DNA from: a virus
Virus record (IMG/VR): IMGVR_UViG_3300032050_000717
Coordinates: 1-25,929 of that record
Length of the DNA: 25,929 bases
Direction: 5' to 3' (one strand)
This document shows positions 1 to 6,046 of the stretch, piece after piece; the stretch's first letter is position 1; every line of letters starts with the position of its first letter. Made by a program: the position numbers and the translations under genes. The notes beneath the pieces were generated by a model that saw only the letters and a program-made list of their open reading frames with translations, made no database searches and was not told the DNA's origin.

Positions 1-750
1 GCATCGTTTGATGCAGACGGTTTTTCGCTTGGCAGCGCAACTGGAGCTGTTACAAACACCAACGGATCATCCTATGTCGCCTGGCAGTGGAAAGAAGGCG
101 CGACCCAGGGCTTCGATATCGTGACGTTTGCCTTCCCGGCGTCTGGTCCTTGGACGCTGGCTCACTCACTTGGCGTTGCGCCAAAGATGGTAATCGTGAA
201 GTCAAGAAGCAATGGGGCGCAGCCATGGGTTGTTTACCATGCGGCGGTTGGGAACACCGGATATTTGCTGCTCAACACAACGGACGCGTTTGCGGCGAAC
301 GCAACGGTCTGGAACAACACCTCGCCGTCGTCTACGGTTGTCACAATGGGATCGGGCTTTACGTCGACCAACTATGGTGCCAACGGCGTCGCCTACCTCT
401 TCTCCGAGGTCGCAGGCTTCAGCCGCTTCGGCAGCTACACCGGCAACGGCAGCGCGGATGGGCCGTTTGTGTTCACAGGGTTTAGGCCGAGGTGGGTGAT
501 GACGAAGCGCACCGATTCCTCCACAAGCGGCAACTGGATGATCACTGATGCTGCACGCAATACCTACAACCTTGCTGGCGAAATCTTGATTCCTAACCTT
601 CCGGATCAGGAATACACGCAGGATGGCATCGATATGCTTTCCAACGGTTTCAAAATTCGCGCATCAACTGGCAATAGAAACACTAACGGCGGCACATTCA
701 TCTACGCCGCATTCGCCGAGCACCCCTTCAAACTTTCCCTTTCGAGGTAA
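1..750 (+). CDS. Tail fibre protein, C-terminal part (5' end outside window)
   Basis: The reading frame is open from base 1 and ends at TAA 748-750, so at least 249 residues are present and the N-terminus is missing. The protein is rich in Gly, Ser, Thr, Asn and aromatic residues, with blocks such as GSSYVAWQWKEGA near the left edge, GANGVAYLFSEVAGFSRFG and FVFTGFRPRWVMTKR. This pattern matches the DUF7483-type module at the receptor-binding end of phage tail fibres, recognised from memory only. The gene directly downstream looks like a tail fibre chaperone, which supports the call. Base composition is about 63% G+C, well above the roughly 40% of most of the window, so this segment was probably acquired separately. 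Several long overlapping frames here are by-products of the high GC. The fibre role is likely; the receptor cannot be inferred. Confidence 0.75.
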   Translation, partial: ASFDADGFSLGSATGAVTNTNGSSYVAWQWKEGATQGFDIVTFAFPASGPWTLAHSLGVAPKMVIVKSRSNGAQPWVVYHAAVGNTGYLLLNTTDAFAANATVWNNTSPSSTVVTMGSGFTSTNYGANGVAYLFSEVAGFSRFGSYTGNGSADGPFVFTGFRPRWVMTKRTDSSTSGNWMITDAARNTYNLAGEILIPNLPDQEYTQDGIDMLSNGFKIRASTGNRNTNGGTFIYAAFAEHPFKLSLSR

Positions 751-900
751 CCCATGTTCCTGCTAAACGGCTCTCCTCTCTCGCCCGATACGGCGTTCAC
801 CGCTGGCGATATCCAGTATCCCGCCAATTGGCTGCGCCTTGCAACCCCTGAAGAACGCGCTGCTATTGGCATTACCGAAGTAGCTGATGCTGCTCCGCAT
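1..900. other. GC-rich compositional island covering fibre and chaperone start
   Basis: Counts of 60-base lines give about 63% G+C at 121-180 and 781-840, falling to 55% (841-900), 48% (901-960), 45% (961-1020) and about 40% at 1681-1740. The change falls inside the chaperone-like gene and marks a probable recombination boundary. Confidence 0.75.
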
Positions 901-1278
901 GATGATCGTTTTTATTGGGCACCGGGCATCCCCAAGGCTTTAGACGATGTACTTGCTACAAAAGAAGACGGATCACCTTTAATGGTGCAGGTTTATGATG
1001 CTGCTACGAACAGCATGGTGGACACTGATAAACAAGTAGTTCAAATTGGTCTAAAGTCACAAACTATTGCCCAAGTTAAACAAACTGCTGGTAGTTTACT
1101 TGCTTCTACCGATTGGAAAATTACTCGTGCTGCGGAAGGTGTAAAGGCTTGCGATTCCGCTACACTAGCTGCTCGTGCTGCAATTCGTGCTGCATCTGAT
1201 GCAAATGAAGCAGCAATTAAAGCTTGTACGACTGTAGATGAGTTAGCTGCTCTTCAGATGAACTGGCCTAAAGAGTAA
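754..1278 (+). CDS. Tail fibre assembly chaperone-like protein
   Basis: A 174-residue protein that starts three bases after the fibre stop, with GAGG about seven bases before the ATG. The N-terminal half has PEERAAIGITEV followed by FYWAPGIPK. The C-terminal half has a helical tail with KQTAGSLLASTDWKITRAAE and closes with a TVDEL...MNWPKE motif. This layout is common in tail fibre assembly chaperones and related small fibre-cap proteins encoded right after fibres, which help the fibre trimerise or fold. The gene is compositionally split: the first 40-50 codons are GC-rich like the fibre, and the rest uses A/T-rich codons like the genes that follow. This suggests that the chaperone N-terminus moved together with the fibre. 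The family assignment is from pattern recognition; a structural fibre-tip role is possible. Confidence 0.65.
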   Translation: MFLLNGSPLSPDTAFTAGDIQYPANWLRLATPEERAAIGITEVADAAPHDDRFYWAPGIPKALDDVLATKEDGSPLMVQVYDAATNSMVDTDKQVVQIGLKSQTIAQVKQTAGSLLASTDWKITRAAEGVKACDSATLAARAAIRAASDANEAAIKACTTVDELAALQMNWPKE

Positions 1279-1280
1279 GT

Positions 1281-1505
1281 ATGCAAGAAGACGTATCTCA
1301 TGCAGAAATCTACGCACGACTCATTGCAGTTGAGCATAAAGTAGATGCCATTAATCAGCGTACACAAGATGTTGTGGATGCATTTAATGCTGCACGAGGT
1401 GCGTTTGCTGCACTAGAATTTTTAGCTAAAGTTGCCAAACCTATATTGTGGATTGCTGCACTAGTTGCAGCTTTCAGTGCTTTTTGGTCTAACTACAAGC
1501 CGTAA
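1281..1505 (+). CDS. Small membrane protein of lysis cassette (holin-like or XhlA-like)
   Basis: A 74-residue protein with a helical, coiled-coil-like N-terminal part (about residues 5-45, heptad-like spacing of hydrophobics with EHKVDAINQRTQD) and one membrane span near residues 52-69 (VAKPILWIAALVAAFSAFW). A soluble helix followed by one C-terminal span resembles haemolysin XhlA-type proteins and some one-span phage lysis proteins. The stop overlaps the next start as TAATG, so translation is probably coupled. Its position before a holin-like protein and an endolysin makes an accessory lysis role reasonable. The ribosome binding site is weak (AAAGAG). No specific family can be proven by eye. 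Confidence 0.55.
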   Translation: MQEDVSHAEIYARLIAVEHKVDAINQRTQDVVDAFNAARGAFAALEFLAKVAKPILWIAALVAAFSAFWSNYKP

Positions 1506-1990
1506 TGGATCCAATTACAGCCGCAGCTACCGCATTTGCAGCAGCACAAACGGCTGTAGCAACTATTAAAAAAGCACAAACTTTAGGCAAAGACATTTCC
1601 AACATTATTGGAGAGTTTGGTAAGTTTTTTGACGCTAAAGATGTAGTACAAAAAGCAGCTAATGATTTAGGTAAAAAAGGTCAATCTGATACTAGTAAGG
1701 CTTTAGAGATTGTAATGCATGCAGAAACGTTGCGACAGTCTGAAGAAGAATTAAAGCATTTATTAATTTACGGTTATGGACAGGCTGGCCTTTGGGAACA
1801 ACTTCTTCTTGAACGTAGTAAGATTCGTCAAGCTAAAGAACGTGAAGCTCGTAACTTGGAGCGTAAACGTAAACAAATAGCCAAAAAACGTATGGATTGG
1901 GCTATTGGTATTACAGTGTTTGTAACTATAGGCACAGTGGCAGTTTCGTTACTAGTATTCATTGTTTCAATTATTAATTCACGGGGATAA
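1505..1990 (+). CDS. Membrane-anchored protein of lysis cassette, unknown function
   Basis: A 161-residue protein. Residues 1-30 are Ala/Thr-rich and may form an amphipathic helix. Residues 45-130 look helical and end in a very basic stretch (REARNLERKRKQIAKKR). One clear membrane span lies near residues 132-157 (IGITVFVTIGTVAVSLLVF). By the positive-inside rule the long N-terminal part should face the cytoplasm. Related-looking proteins occur beside holins in podoviruses of aquatic bacteria, but I know no named function. It starts inside the preceding stop (TAATG) and ends three bases before the holin-like gene, so it belongs to the lysis operon. An antiholin or spanin-like role is possible, but no lipobox or signal peptide is visible. 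Confidence 0.55.
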   Translation: MDPITAAATAFAAAQTAVATIKKAQTLGKDISNIIGEFGKFFDAKDVVQKAANDLGKKGQSDTSKALEIVMHAETLRQSEEELKHLLIYGYGQAGLWEQLLLERSKIRQAKEREARNLERKRKQIAKKRMDWAIGITVFVTIGTVAVSLLVFIVSIINSRG

Positions 1991-1993
1991 CGC

Positions 1994-2485
1994 ATGGATT
2001 GGTTAAAACAAATTGCACCGACAATTGCAACTGCGTTAGGTGGCCCCCTTGCAGGATTGGCTGTTTCTGCCATTGCTAAAGCTGTGGGTGTTGAAGAAGA
2101 TAAAGTAAACGATTTAATTTCTAGCAACAAAATGACACCTGAGCAAATTGCACAGGTTAAGATTGCTGAGATTGAATTAAAAAGACAAGAAAATGAATTG
2201 GGCCTCAACTTTGAGGCTCTTGCTGTTGATGATAGAAAGTCTGCTCGTGAAATGCAAGCAGCTACCCGTTCTATTGTGCCACCTGCATTAGCTGGTGCAA
2301 TTACTATAGGTTTCTTTGGTATTCTTAGTATGTTGTTGTTTGGTCAAGTAGACGGCAACAACCCTACTATTCTTATGATGCTTGGTTCTTTATCTACAGC
2401 GTGGACAGGCATCATCGCGTATTATTTTGGTTCCTCTGCTGGTTCACAAGCCAAAACAGAAATGCTTTCTAAATCTCCAAAATGA
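1994..2485 (+). CDS. Holin, 3-TM superfamily-like
   Basis: A 163-residue protein. Residues 8-32 form a hydrophobic N-terminal segment (ALGGPLAGLAVSAIAKAVGV), followed by a charged helical middle with an Asp-Asp-Arg-Lys-Ser-Ala-Arg block at 79-85. Two strong membrane spans follow near 95-117 and 124-146. The end YYFGSSAGSQAKTEMLSK is characteristic of the Holin_3TMs family (PF11351), which opens the inner membrane to release or activate endolysin. The next gene, a peptidoglycan peptidase, overlaps its stop by ATGA, which fits a holin-endolysin pair. A GGGGAT sequence ahead of the ATG may serve as a Shine-Dalgarno site. Family recognition is by motif, without a search. Confidence 0.75.
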   Translation: MDWLKQIAPTIATALGGPLAGLAVSAIAKAVGVEEDKVNDLISSNKMTPEQIAQVKIAEIELKRQENELGLNFEALAVDDRKSAREMQAATRSIVPPALAGAITIGFFGILSMLLFGQVDGNNPTILMMLGSLSTAWTGIIAYYFGSSAGSQAKTEMLSKSPK

Positions 2486-2940
2486 CACAACTATCCCGAA
2501 ACTTTACTCTAGCAGAACTATGCAAATCAGAAGTTGCCATTCGTCGCAACATTGACAATACGCCTTCTGAAAAAGTACAAAATAATTTACAAATTCTTGT
2601 TGCTAATGTGTTACAACCATTGCGTGATAAGTTTGGGCCTGTGACCATTACAAGTGGATATAGGAGTCCCGCAGTAAACACTGCTGTGGGAGGTAGCCCG
2701 GTTAGTGATCATTGCCTAGGCATGGCAGCAGATATTGAAATCTCAGGCATTGACAATAAAGTGTTAGCTGAGTACATCCGCGACAACTTTAAGTTTACAC
2801 AACTTATTCTAGAGTTTTACACAGACGATGTGCCCGACAGTGGTTGGGTGCACGTTTCGTATGATGAAAAAGATTTAAAGTGCAACGTTCTTCGTGCCGT
2901 TAAAGAAAACGGTAAAACTGTTTATCACAAAGGAATTTAA
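2482..2940 (+). CDS. Endolysin, peptidase M15A family (D-Ala-D-Ala / L-Ala-D-Glu endopeptidase type)
   Basis: A 152-residue zinc peptidase that cleaves peptide cross-bridges in peptidoglycan during lysis. Visible M15A signatures are [13 protein letters not shown] (residues 54-66), [12 protein letters not shown] (75-86) with zinc ligands His77 and Asp84, Glu111 in LILEF as a catalytic-base candidate, and WVHVSYD (122-128) with the third ligand His124. All expected metal-binding residues are present and the length is normal for a single-domain phage enzyme of this type (PF08291-like). There is no signal peptide, which fits release through the adjacent holin. Translation is coupled to the holin gene by an ATGA overlap. 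Bond specificity cannot be told from sequence. Confidence 0.85.
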   Translation: MTQLSRNFTLAELCKSEVAIRRNIDNTPSEKVQNNLQILVANVLQPLRDKFGPVTITSGYRSPAVNTAVGGSPVSDHCLGMAADIEISGIDNKVLAEYIRDNFKFTQLILEFYTDDVPDSGWVHVSYDEKDLKCNVLRAVKENGKTVYHKGI

Positions 2941-2941
2941 T

Positions 2942-3121
2942 ATGCCAATGGCTCAAGGTAAATCTCAAAAAGCAATTAGCAAGAACATTAAAGCAGAAAT
3001 GAAGAAAGGCAAGCCTCAAAAGCAAGCCATTGCCATTGCACTTAGCAAGGCTGGTAAGTCTTTACCTGAGCGGGGTGAACGCACTGCTAAAAATAAAGCT
3101 AGCCGAGCAATGAAAAAATGA
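2942..3121 (+). CDS. Small basic phage protein (DUF6496-like)
   Basis: A 59-residue, strongly basic protein: 17 Lys/Arg against 3 Glu. I chose ATG 2942, one base after the endolysin stop, because AAGGA lies about seven bases upstream; a longer frame from 2894 would run into the endolysin gene without a better site. The sequence holds [20 protein letters not shown] followed by [10 protein letters not shown], a pattern shared by many short phage proteins of the DUF6496 type and loosely like a plasmid-type KGKPxKQAVAIA motif. The C-terminal third is very lysine-rich, so nucleic acid binding is plausible but unproven. It ends with ATGA overlapping the next gene. Confidence 0.65.
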   Translation: MPMAQGKSQKAISKNIKAEMKKGKPQKQAIAIALSKAGKSLPERGERTAKNKASRAMKK

Positions 3122-3384
3122 AGCTAGTTTATGTAGTGTGGGAAGACGCTACAGAGCTAGATGTGACAGCGTGGTCAGAGCATGAAGAAGATTTTATTTA
3201 CACCCCGGTGCATTGCAAACAAGTGGGGTTTCTTCTGTATGATGGGCCAGAAGGAATTGTTGTTACAAATGGTGTGATTGAAGACGGCACTGTAGCTCGT
3301 CGTAACCAAATACCTCGCGGTATGATTAGGAGAATTGAATGGTTGACCGAACCAAATTCCTCGACGGAAGTGGCAAGCGAGTAA
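3118..3384 (+). CDS. Hypothetical phage protein, 88 residues
   Basis: An 88-residue acidic protein with no motif I recognise. The first half is compact and rich in beta-type residues ([35 protein letters not shown]). The middle has a turn-rich [13 protein letters not shown], and the end is basic ([15 protein letters not shown]) with a Ser/Glu tail. The mix suggests a small beta-rich fold. It begins inside the previous stop (ATGA) and its last 46 bases overlap the start of the terminase small subunit candidate in another frame. It sits between basic small proteins and packaging genes; its role is unknown. Confidence 0.6.
   Translation: MKLVYVVWEDATELDVTAWSEHEEDFIYTPVHCKQVGFLLYDGPEGIVVTNGVIEDGTVARRNQIPRGMIRRIEWLTEPNSSTEVASE
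3328..3332 (+). promoter_or_regulatory. Ribosome binding site for terminase small subunit candidate
   Basis: AGGAG lies six bases before ATG 3339, inside the coding sequence of the 88-residue gene. It is a near-perfect Shine-Dalgarno match and decides the start, giving a 46-base overlap between the two genes. Confidence 0.7.
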
Positions 3385-3818
3385 TTTTACAACTCTTTAA
3401 AGAGTTTGCCCGTGTAGACGTTAAATTTAAACCAGTTTATACGTTACAACATTGGAAAGAAGTGTTTCTAGAGTGCCGGGATCCTTCCGAATACAGTGCT
3501 GCTATGGCACTGCTAGGCGATTGGGATCACTGGCTAGAAGTACGCAACCATCCCGTCATTAAGCCGCACATTGACAAGTGGCACTCTGAACTAGAAGTTA
3601 AACTACGTTCAGAAGCTATTCAGCAAATTAAGTCACACGCTAAACAACCCGGAGGTACTGCAGCAGCTAAATGGTTGGCAGACAAAGGGTATGCTCAGGA
3701 AGGGGCTAAAAAGCCCGTAGGACGGCCTAAAAAGGACGAGGAGGTACTACCCCCTTCTGCAGGTCGAATTGCAGGGGATATGGCTCGTTTAGGTATTGTT
3801 GTAGGGGGTAAAAAATAA
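3339..3818 (+). CDS. Terminase small subunit candidate
   Basis: A 159-residue protein two to four genes before the large terminase, the usual place for the DNA-recognition subunit of the packaging motor. The N-terminal part is alpha-helical with many aromatics (HWKEVFLECRDPSEY, LLGDWDHWLEVRNHPV). A SEAIQQIKSHAKQPGGTAAAKWLADKGYAQ-type segment follows (about residues 90-119), then an AT-hook-like KKPVGRPKKDEE and a PPSAGRIAGDMARLGIV tail. The GTAAAKWLADKGY...RPKK arrangement recurs in terminase small subunits of podoviruses. Start 3339 is supported by AGGAG at 3328-3332, six bases upstream, although it lies within the previous gene. No better start exists until well inside the conserved region. 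Confidence 0.65.
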   Translation: MVDRTKFLDGSGKRVILQLFKEFARVDVKFKPVYTLQHWKEVFLECRDPSEYSAAMALLGDWDHWLEVRNHPVIKPHIDKWHSELEVKLRSEAIQQIKSHAKQPGGTAAAKWLADKGYAQEGAKKPVGRPKKDEEVLPPSAGRIAGDMARLGIVVGGKK

Positions 3819-4087
3819 TGCCGTACATGACTAACGGAAAACGTGATTACAAGAAACAATACGAAAAGTATGACGGCAAAGACGACGTAAAGAAAGACCG
3901 TGCTAAACGTAACGGTGCTCGTCGTATGCTGGAACGTGAAGGCCGAGTAACTAAAGGAGATGGTAATGATGTTGATCATAAAACACCACTTAGCAAAGGC
4001 GGCAGCAATGCTAAGAAAAATCTGCGTGTACGTCCGTCAACTGCTAACAAAAGTTTTTCGCGCACTAAAACGGGGAAAATGAAATGA
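3818..4087 (+). CDS. HNH-like endonuclease, small
   Basis: An 89-residue, lysine/arginine-rich protein. Residues 50-70 carry NDVDHKTPLSKGGSNAKKNL, an HNH pattern: Asp53-His54 would be the D-H pair, GGSN with Asn64 the middle part, and NLR...STANKS (Asn68, Asn77) the C-terminal arm that normally ends in Asn or His. No CxxC zinc knuckles are present, so this is a minimal form. HNH proteins beside terminase genes take part in packaging in some phages (HK97 gp74 type), and others are selfish homing enzymes. The overlapping start (TAATG) and neutral context favour a resident packaging-module gene over an inserted homing enzyme. Catalytic activity is inferred only. Confidence 0.65.
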   Translation: MPYMTNGKRDYKKQYEKYDGKDDVKKDRAKRNGARRMLEREGRVTKGDGNDVDHKTPLSKGGSNAKKNLRVRPSTANKSFSRTKTGKMK

Positions 4088-4233
4088 AGGCGGGTCTATA
4101 TGCTAACATACATGCCAAGCGTAAACGCATTGCAGAGGGTAGTAATGAAAAAATGCGTAAGCCCGGTAGTAAAGGTGCCCCCACTGCAAAACAATTTAAA
4201 CAAGCAGCAAAGACTGCCAAAAAAGGTAAGTAA
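4084..4233 (+). CDS. Small basic phage protein, 49 residues (DUF6321-like)
   Basis: A 49-residue frame with 15 Lys/Arg and two Glu. It starts in the previous stop (ATGA at 4084-4087) and ends in a TAATG overlap with the next gene, so it fills the gap exactly. The sequence YANIHAKRKRIAEGSNEKMR followed by KPGSKGAPTA is a pattern I recognise from many phage-encoded short proteins, associated in my memory with DUF6321. It may bind nucleic acid or act during head filling, but no function is known to me. Despite its size, the coupled start and stop and the familiar motif make it a credible gene. Confidence 0.65.
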   Translation: MKAGLYANIHAKRKRIAEGSNEKMRKPGSKGAPTAKQFKQAAKTAKKGK

Positions 4234-4514
4234 TGGCTAAAGATCCTCGACTAGAACGTGCTGGAGTAGCTGGTTTTAATAAACCTAAACGCACCCCTAG
4301 CCACCCTACCAAATCACACGTAGTAGTTGCTAAACAAGGCGAACAAGTAAAGACCATTCGTTTTGGTCAGCAAGGTGTGTCTGGTAGCCCTAAAAAAGAA
4401 GGCGAGTCAGAGAGCTATCGCAAACGTCGTGAGTCTTTTAAGGCACGACATGCTGGTAACATCTCTAAAGGTAAAATGTCAGCAGCATATTGGGCTGACA
4501 AAGTTAAGTGGTAA
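4233..4514 (+). CDS. Conserved basic phage protein, 93 residues (DUF5872-like)
   Basis: A 93-residue basic protein with the recognisable blocks DPRLERAGVAGFNKPKRTPS (residues 4-23), SHVVVAKQGEQVKTIRFGQQ, GVSGSPKKEGESESYRKRR, and an end of ARHAGNISKGKMSAAYWADK VKW. These occur together in a family of short phage and bacterial proteins that I associate with DUF5872. The biochemical role is unknown. Their repeated presence beside terminase and portal genes suggests a packaging or head function, but this is inference. Both ends overlap neighbours as TAATG, so the gene is tightly coupled to the large terminase. Confidence 0.7.
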   Translation: MAKDPRLERAGVAGFNKPKRTPSHPTKSHVVVAKQGEQVKTIRFGQQGVSGSPKKEGESESYRKRRESFKARHAGNISKGKMSAAYWADKVKW

Positions 4515-6037
4515 TGACAGAAAAAGAACTAGTAAAGCAAGCTGCAGAAGCAGACTTGTTGACATTCATTAAACTTGTTGCACCGCATCGTGTACTTGGT
4601 GCCGTGCACGAAGAACTTTGTGCTTGGTGGCAGCGGCAAGATGCCAAAGATAACCAATTAGTGCTACTTCCACGGGATCACCAGAAGTCAGCTATGATTG
4701 CCTATCGTGTGGCACACCACATTACCAAGTATCCAGAAGCTACCGTACTTTATGTCTCAGCTACAGCTAACTTAGCAGAAAAACAACTTAAAGCTGTTAA
4801 AGACATTCTACTATCAGACATTTATCGGTTTTATTGGCCTGAAATGGTTAATGAACTTGAAGGCAAGCGTGAACGTTGGTCAGTGGATGAAATTAGTGTT
4901 GACCATCCAAAACGTAAAGCAGAAGGCATCCGTGATGCTACCATCAAGGCAGCAGGTATCACTGCTAACGTAACCGGGCTACACTGCTCGGTTGCTGTGC
5001 TTGATGACGTAGTGGTGCCAGATAATGCTTACACGCAACTAGGCCGAGAACAAGTGAGAGCATTCTACTCACAACTTTCTTCTATCGAATCTACAGGTGC
5101 TAAAGAGTGGGCTGTAGGTACTCGTTACCATCCCGGCGACTTGTACAAAGATATGATGGAAATGAAAGAAAGTTACTTTGACGAAGTTACTGATGACGAA
5201 GTAGAACTTGACGTTTACGAGGTGTTTGAGCGTACAGTAGAAACAAACGGTGAATTCCTTTGGCCTAAACAACGGCGCACTGATGGTAAGACATTCGGTT
5301 TTGATGCTAAGGAACTAGCTCGTAAAAAAGCTAAGTACTTAGACATTACACAATTTTACGCTCAATATTACAATAACCCTAATGCTGTGGAAACACAGCT
5401 TATTGACCGTAGTAGGTTTAATTATTATGACCGTGATAAAATCGAAAACTTTAGCGGTGCTTGGTATTTTGGTGACAAACTTTTGCATGTGTATGCAGCA
5501 ATGGATTTTGCGTACACAGTCAATCACACTTCCGATTATACCGTTATTGCCGTAGTTGGAGTTGACGAAGATAATAACTACTACGTACTAGACATTGACA
5601 GGTTTAAAACTAACAAGATTTCTGTGATGTACGACAAAGCTGAAACAGTGTTTAGGAAGTGGCGGTTTAAAAAGTTACGGTGTGAAGTGGTTGCTGCACA
5701 GCGACTCATTGTGTCACAGTTCAAAGACTACATGCGTAGCCAGAACATTGTGTTTACGGTGGAAGAATACAATCCTCCGCGCAATATGAGCAAAACAGAA
5801 CGCATTGCAGCCATTTTAGAACCACGGTATAACAACAATCAAATTTGGCACTACAAAGGTGGTAACTGCCAGATTCTGGAAGAAGAACTAATTATGAATA
5901 ATCCAGAGCATGACGACGTAAAAGATGCTCTGGCTTCATGCGTAGAAATTTGTAAGTCACCTCTTTCCAGTAGGACTTGGGGTAAGAAAACAAACGTAGT
6001 TGCATTTAATAGTAAATTTGGTGGCGTAGCCTACTAA
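4514..6037 (+). CDS. terL: Terminase large subunit
   Basis: A 507-residue packaging ATPase and nuclease that drives DNA into the prohead and cuts it. The ATPase domain shows LVLLPRDHQKSA (residues 49-60) as the variant Walker A loop used by many podoviral terminases, VAVLDDVV (160-167) as Walker B with its acidic pair, and WAVGTRYHPGDLY (199-211) as the coupling segment. The C-terminal RNase H-like nuclease domain has AAMDFAYT with Asp331, VLDID near 358-362, and EHDDVKDALAS with Asp467, Asp468 and Asp471 as metal ligands. Start ATG 4514 overlaps the preceding stop; an upstream in-frame GTG at 4508 adds only two residues and is less likely. Length and motif order are normal. The packaging type (cos, pac or direct repeats) is not evident. 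Confidence 0.93.
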   Translation: MTEKELVKQAAEADLLTFIKLVAPHRVLGAVHEELCAWWQRQDAKDNQLVLLPRDHQKSAMIAYRVAHHITKYPEATVLYVSATANLAEKQLKAVKDILLSDIYRFYWPEMVNELEGKRERWSVDEISVDHPKRKAEGIRDATIKAAGITANVTGLHCSVAVLDDVVVPDNAYTQLGREQVRAFYSQLSSIESTGAKEWAVGTRYHPGDLYKDMMEMKESYFDEVTDDEVELDVYEVFERTVETNGEFLWPKQRRTDGKTFGFDAKELARKKAKYLDITQFYAQYYNNPNAVETQLIDRSRFNYYDRDKIENFSGAWYFGDKLLHVYAAMDFAYTVNHTSDYTVIAVVGVDEDNNYYVLDIDRFKTNKISVMYDKAETVFRKWRFKKLRCEVVAAQRLIVSQFKDYMRSQNIVFTVEEYNPPRNMSKTERIAAILEPRYNNNQIWHYKGGNCQILEEELIMNNPEHDDVKDALASCVEICKSPLSSRTWGKKTNVVAFNSKFGGVAY

Positions 6038-6046
6038 GAGGAACTT

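Noticed and set aside
87-499. Two long alternative plus-strand frames (87-485 and 212-499) inside the fibre gene
   Set aside because: They arise in GC-rich DNA where stop codons are rare; their sequences are Arg/Cys-rich with no motif, and the fibre frame explains the region.
1828-2208. Minus-strand frame of 126 residues opposite the membrane protein and holin genes
   Set aside because: No ribosome binding site, skewed composition, and two well-supported genes lie on the plus strand.
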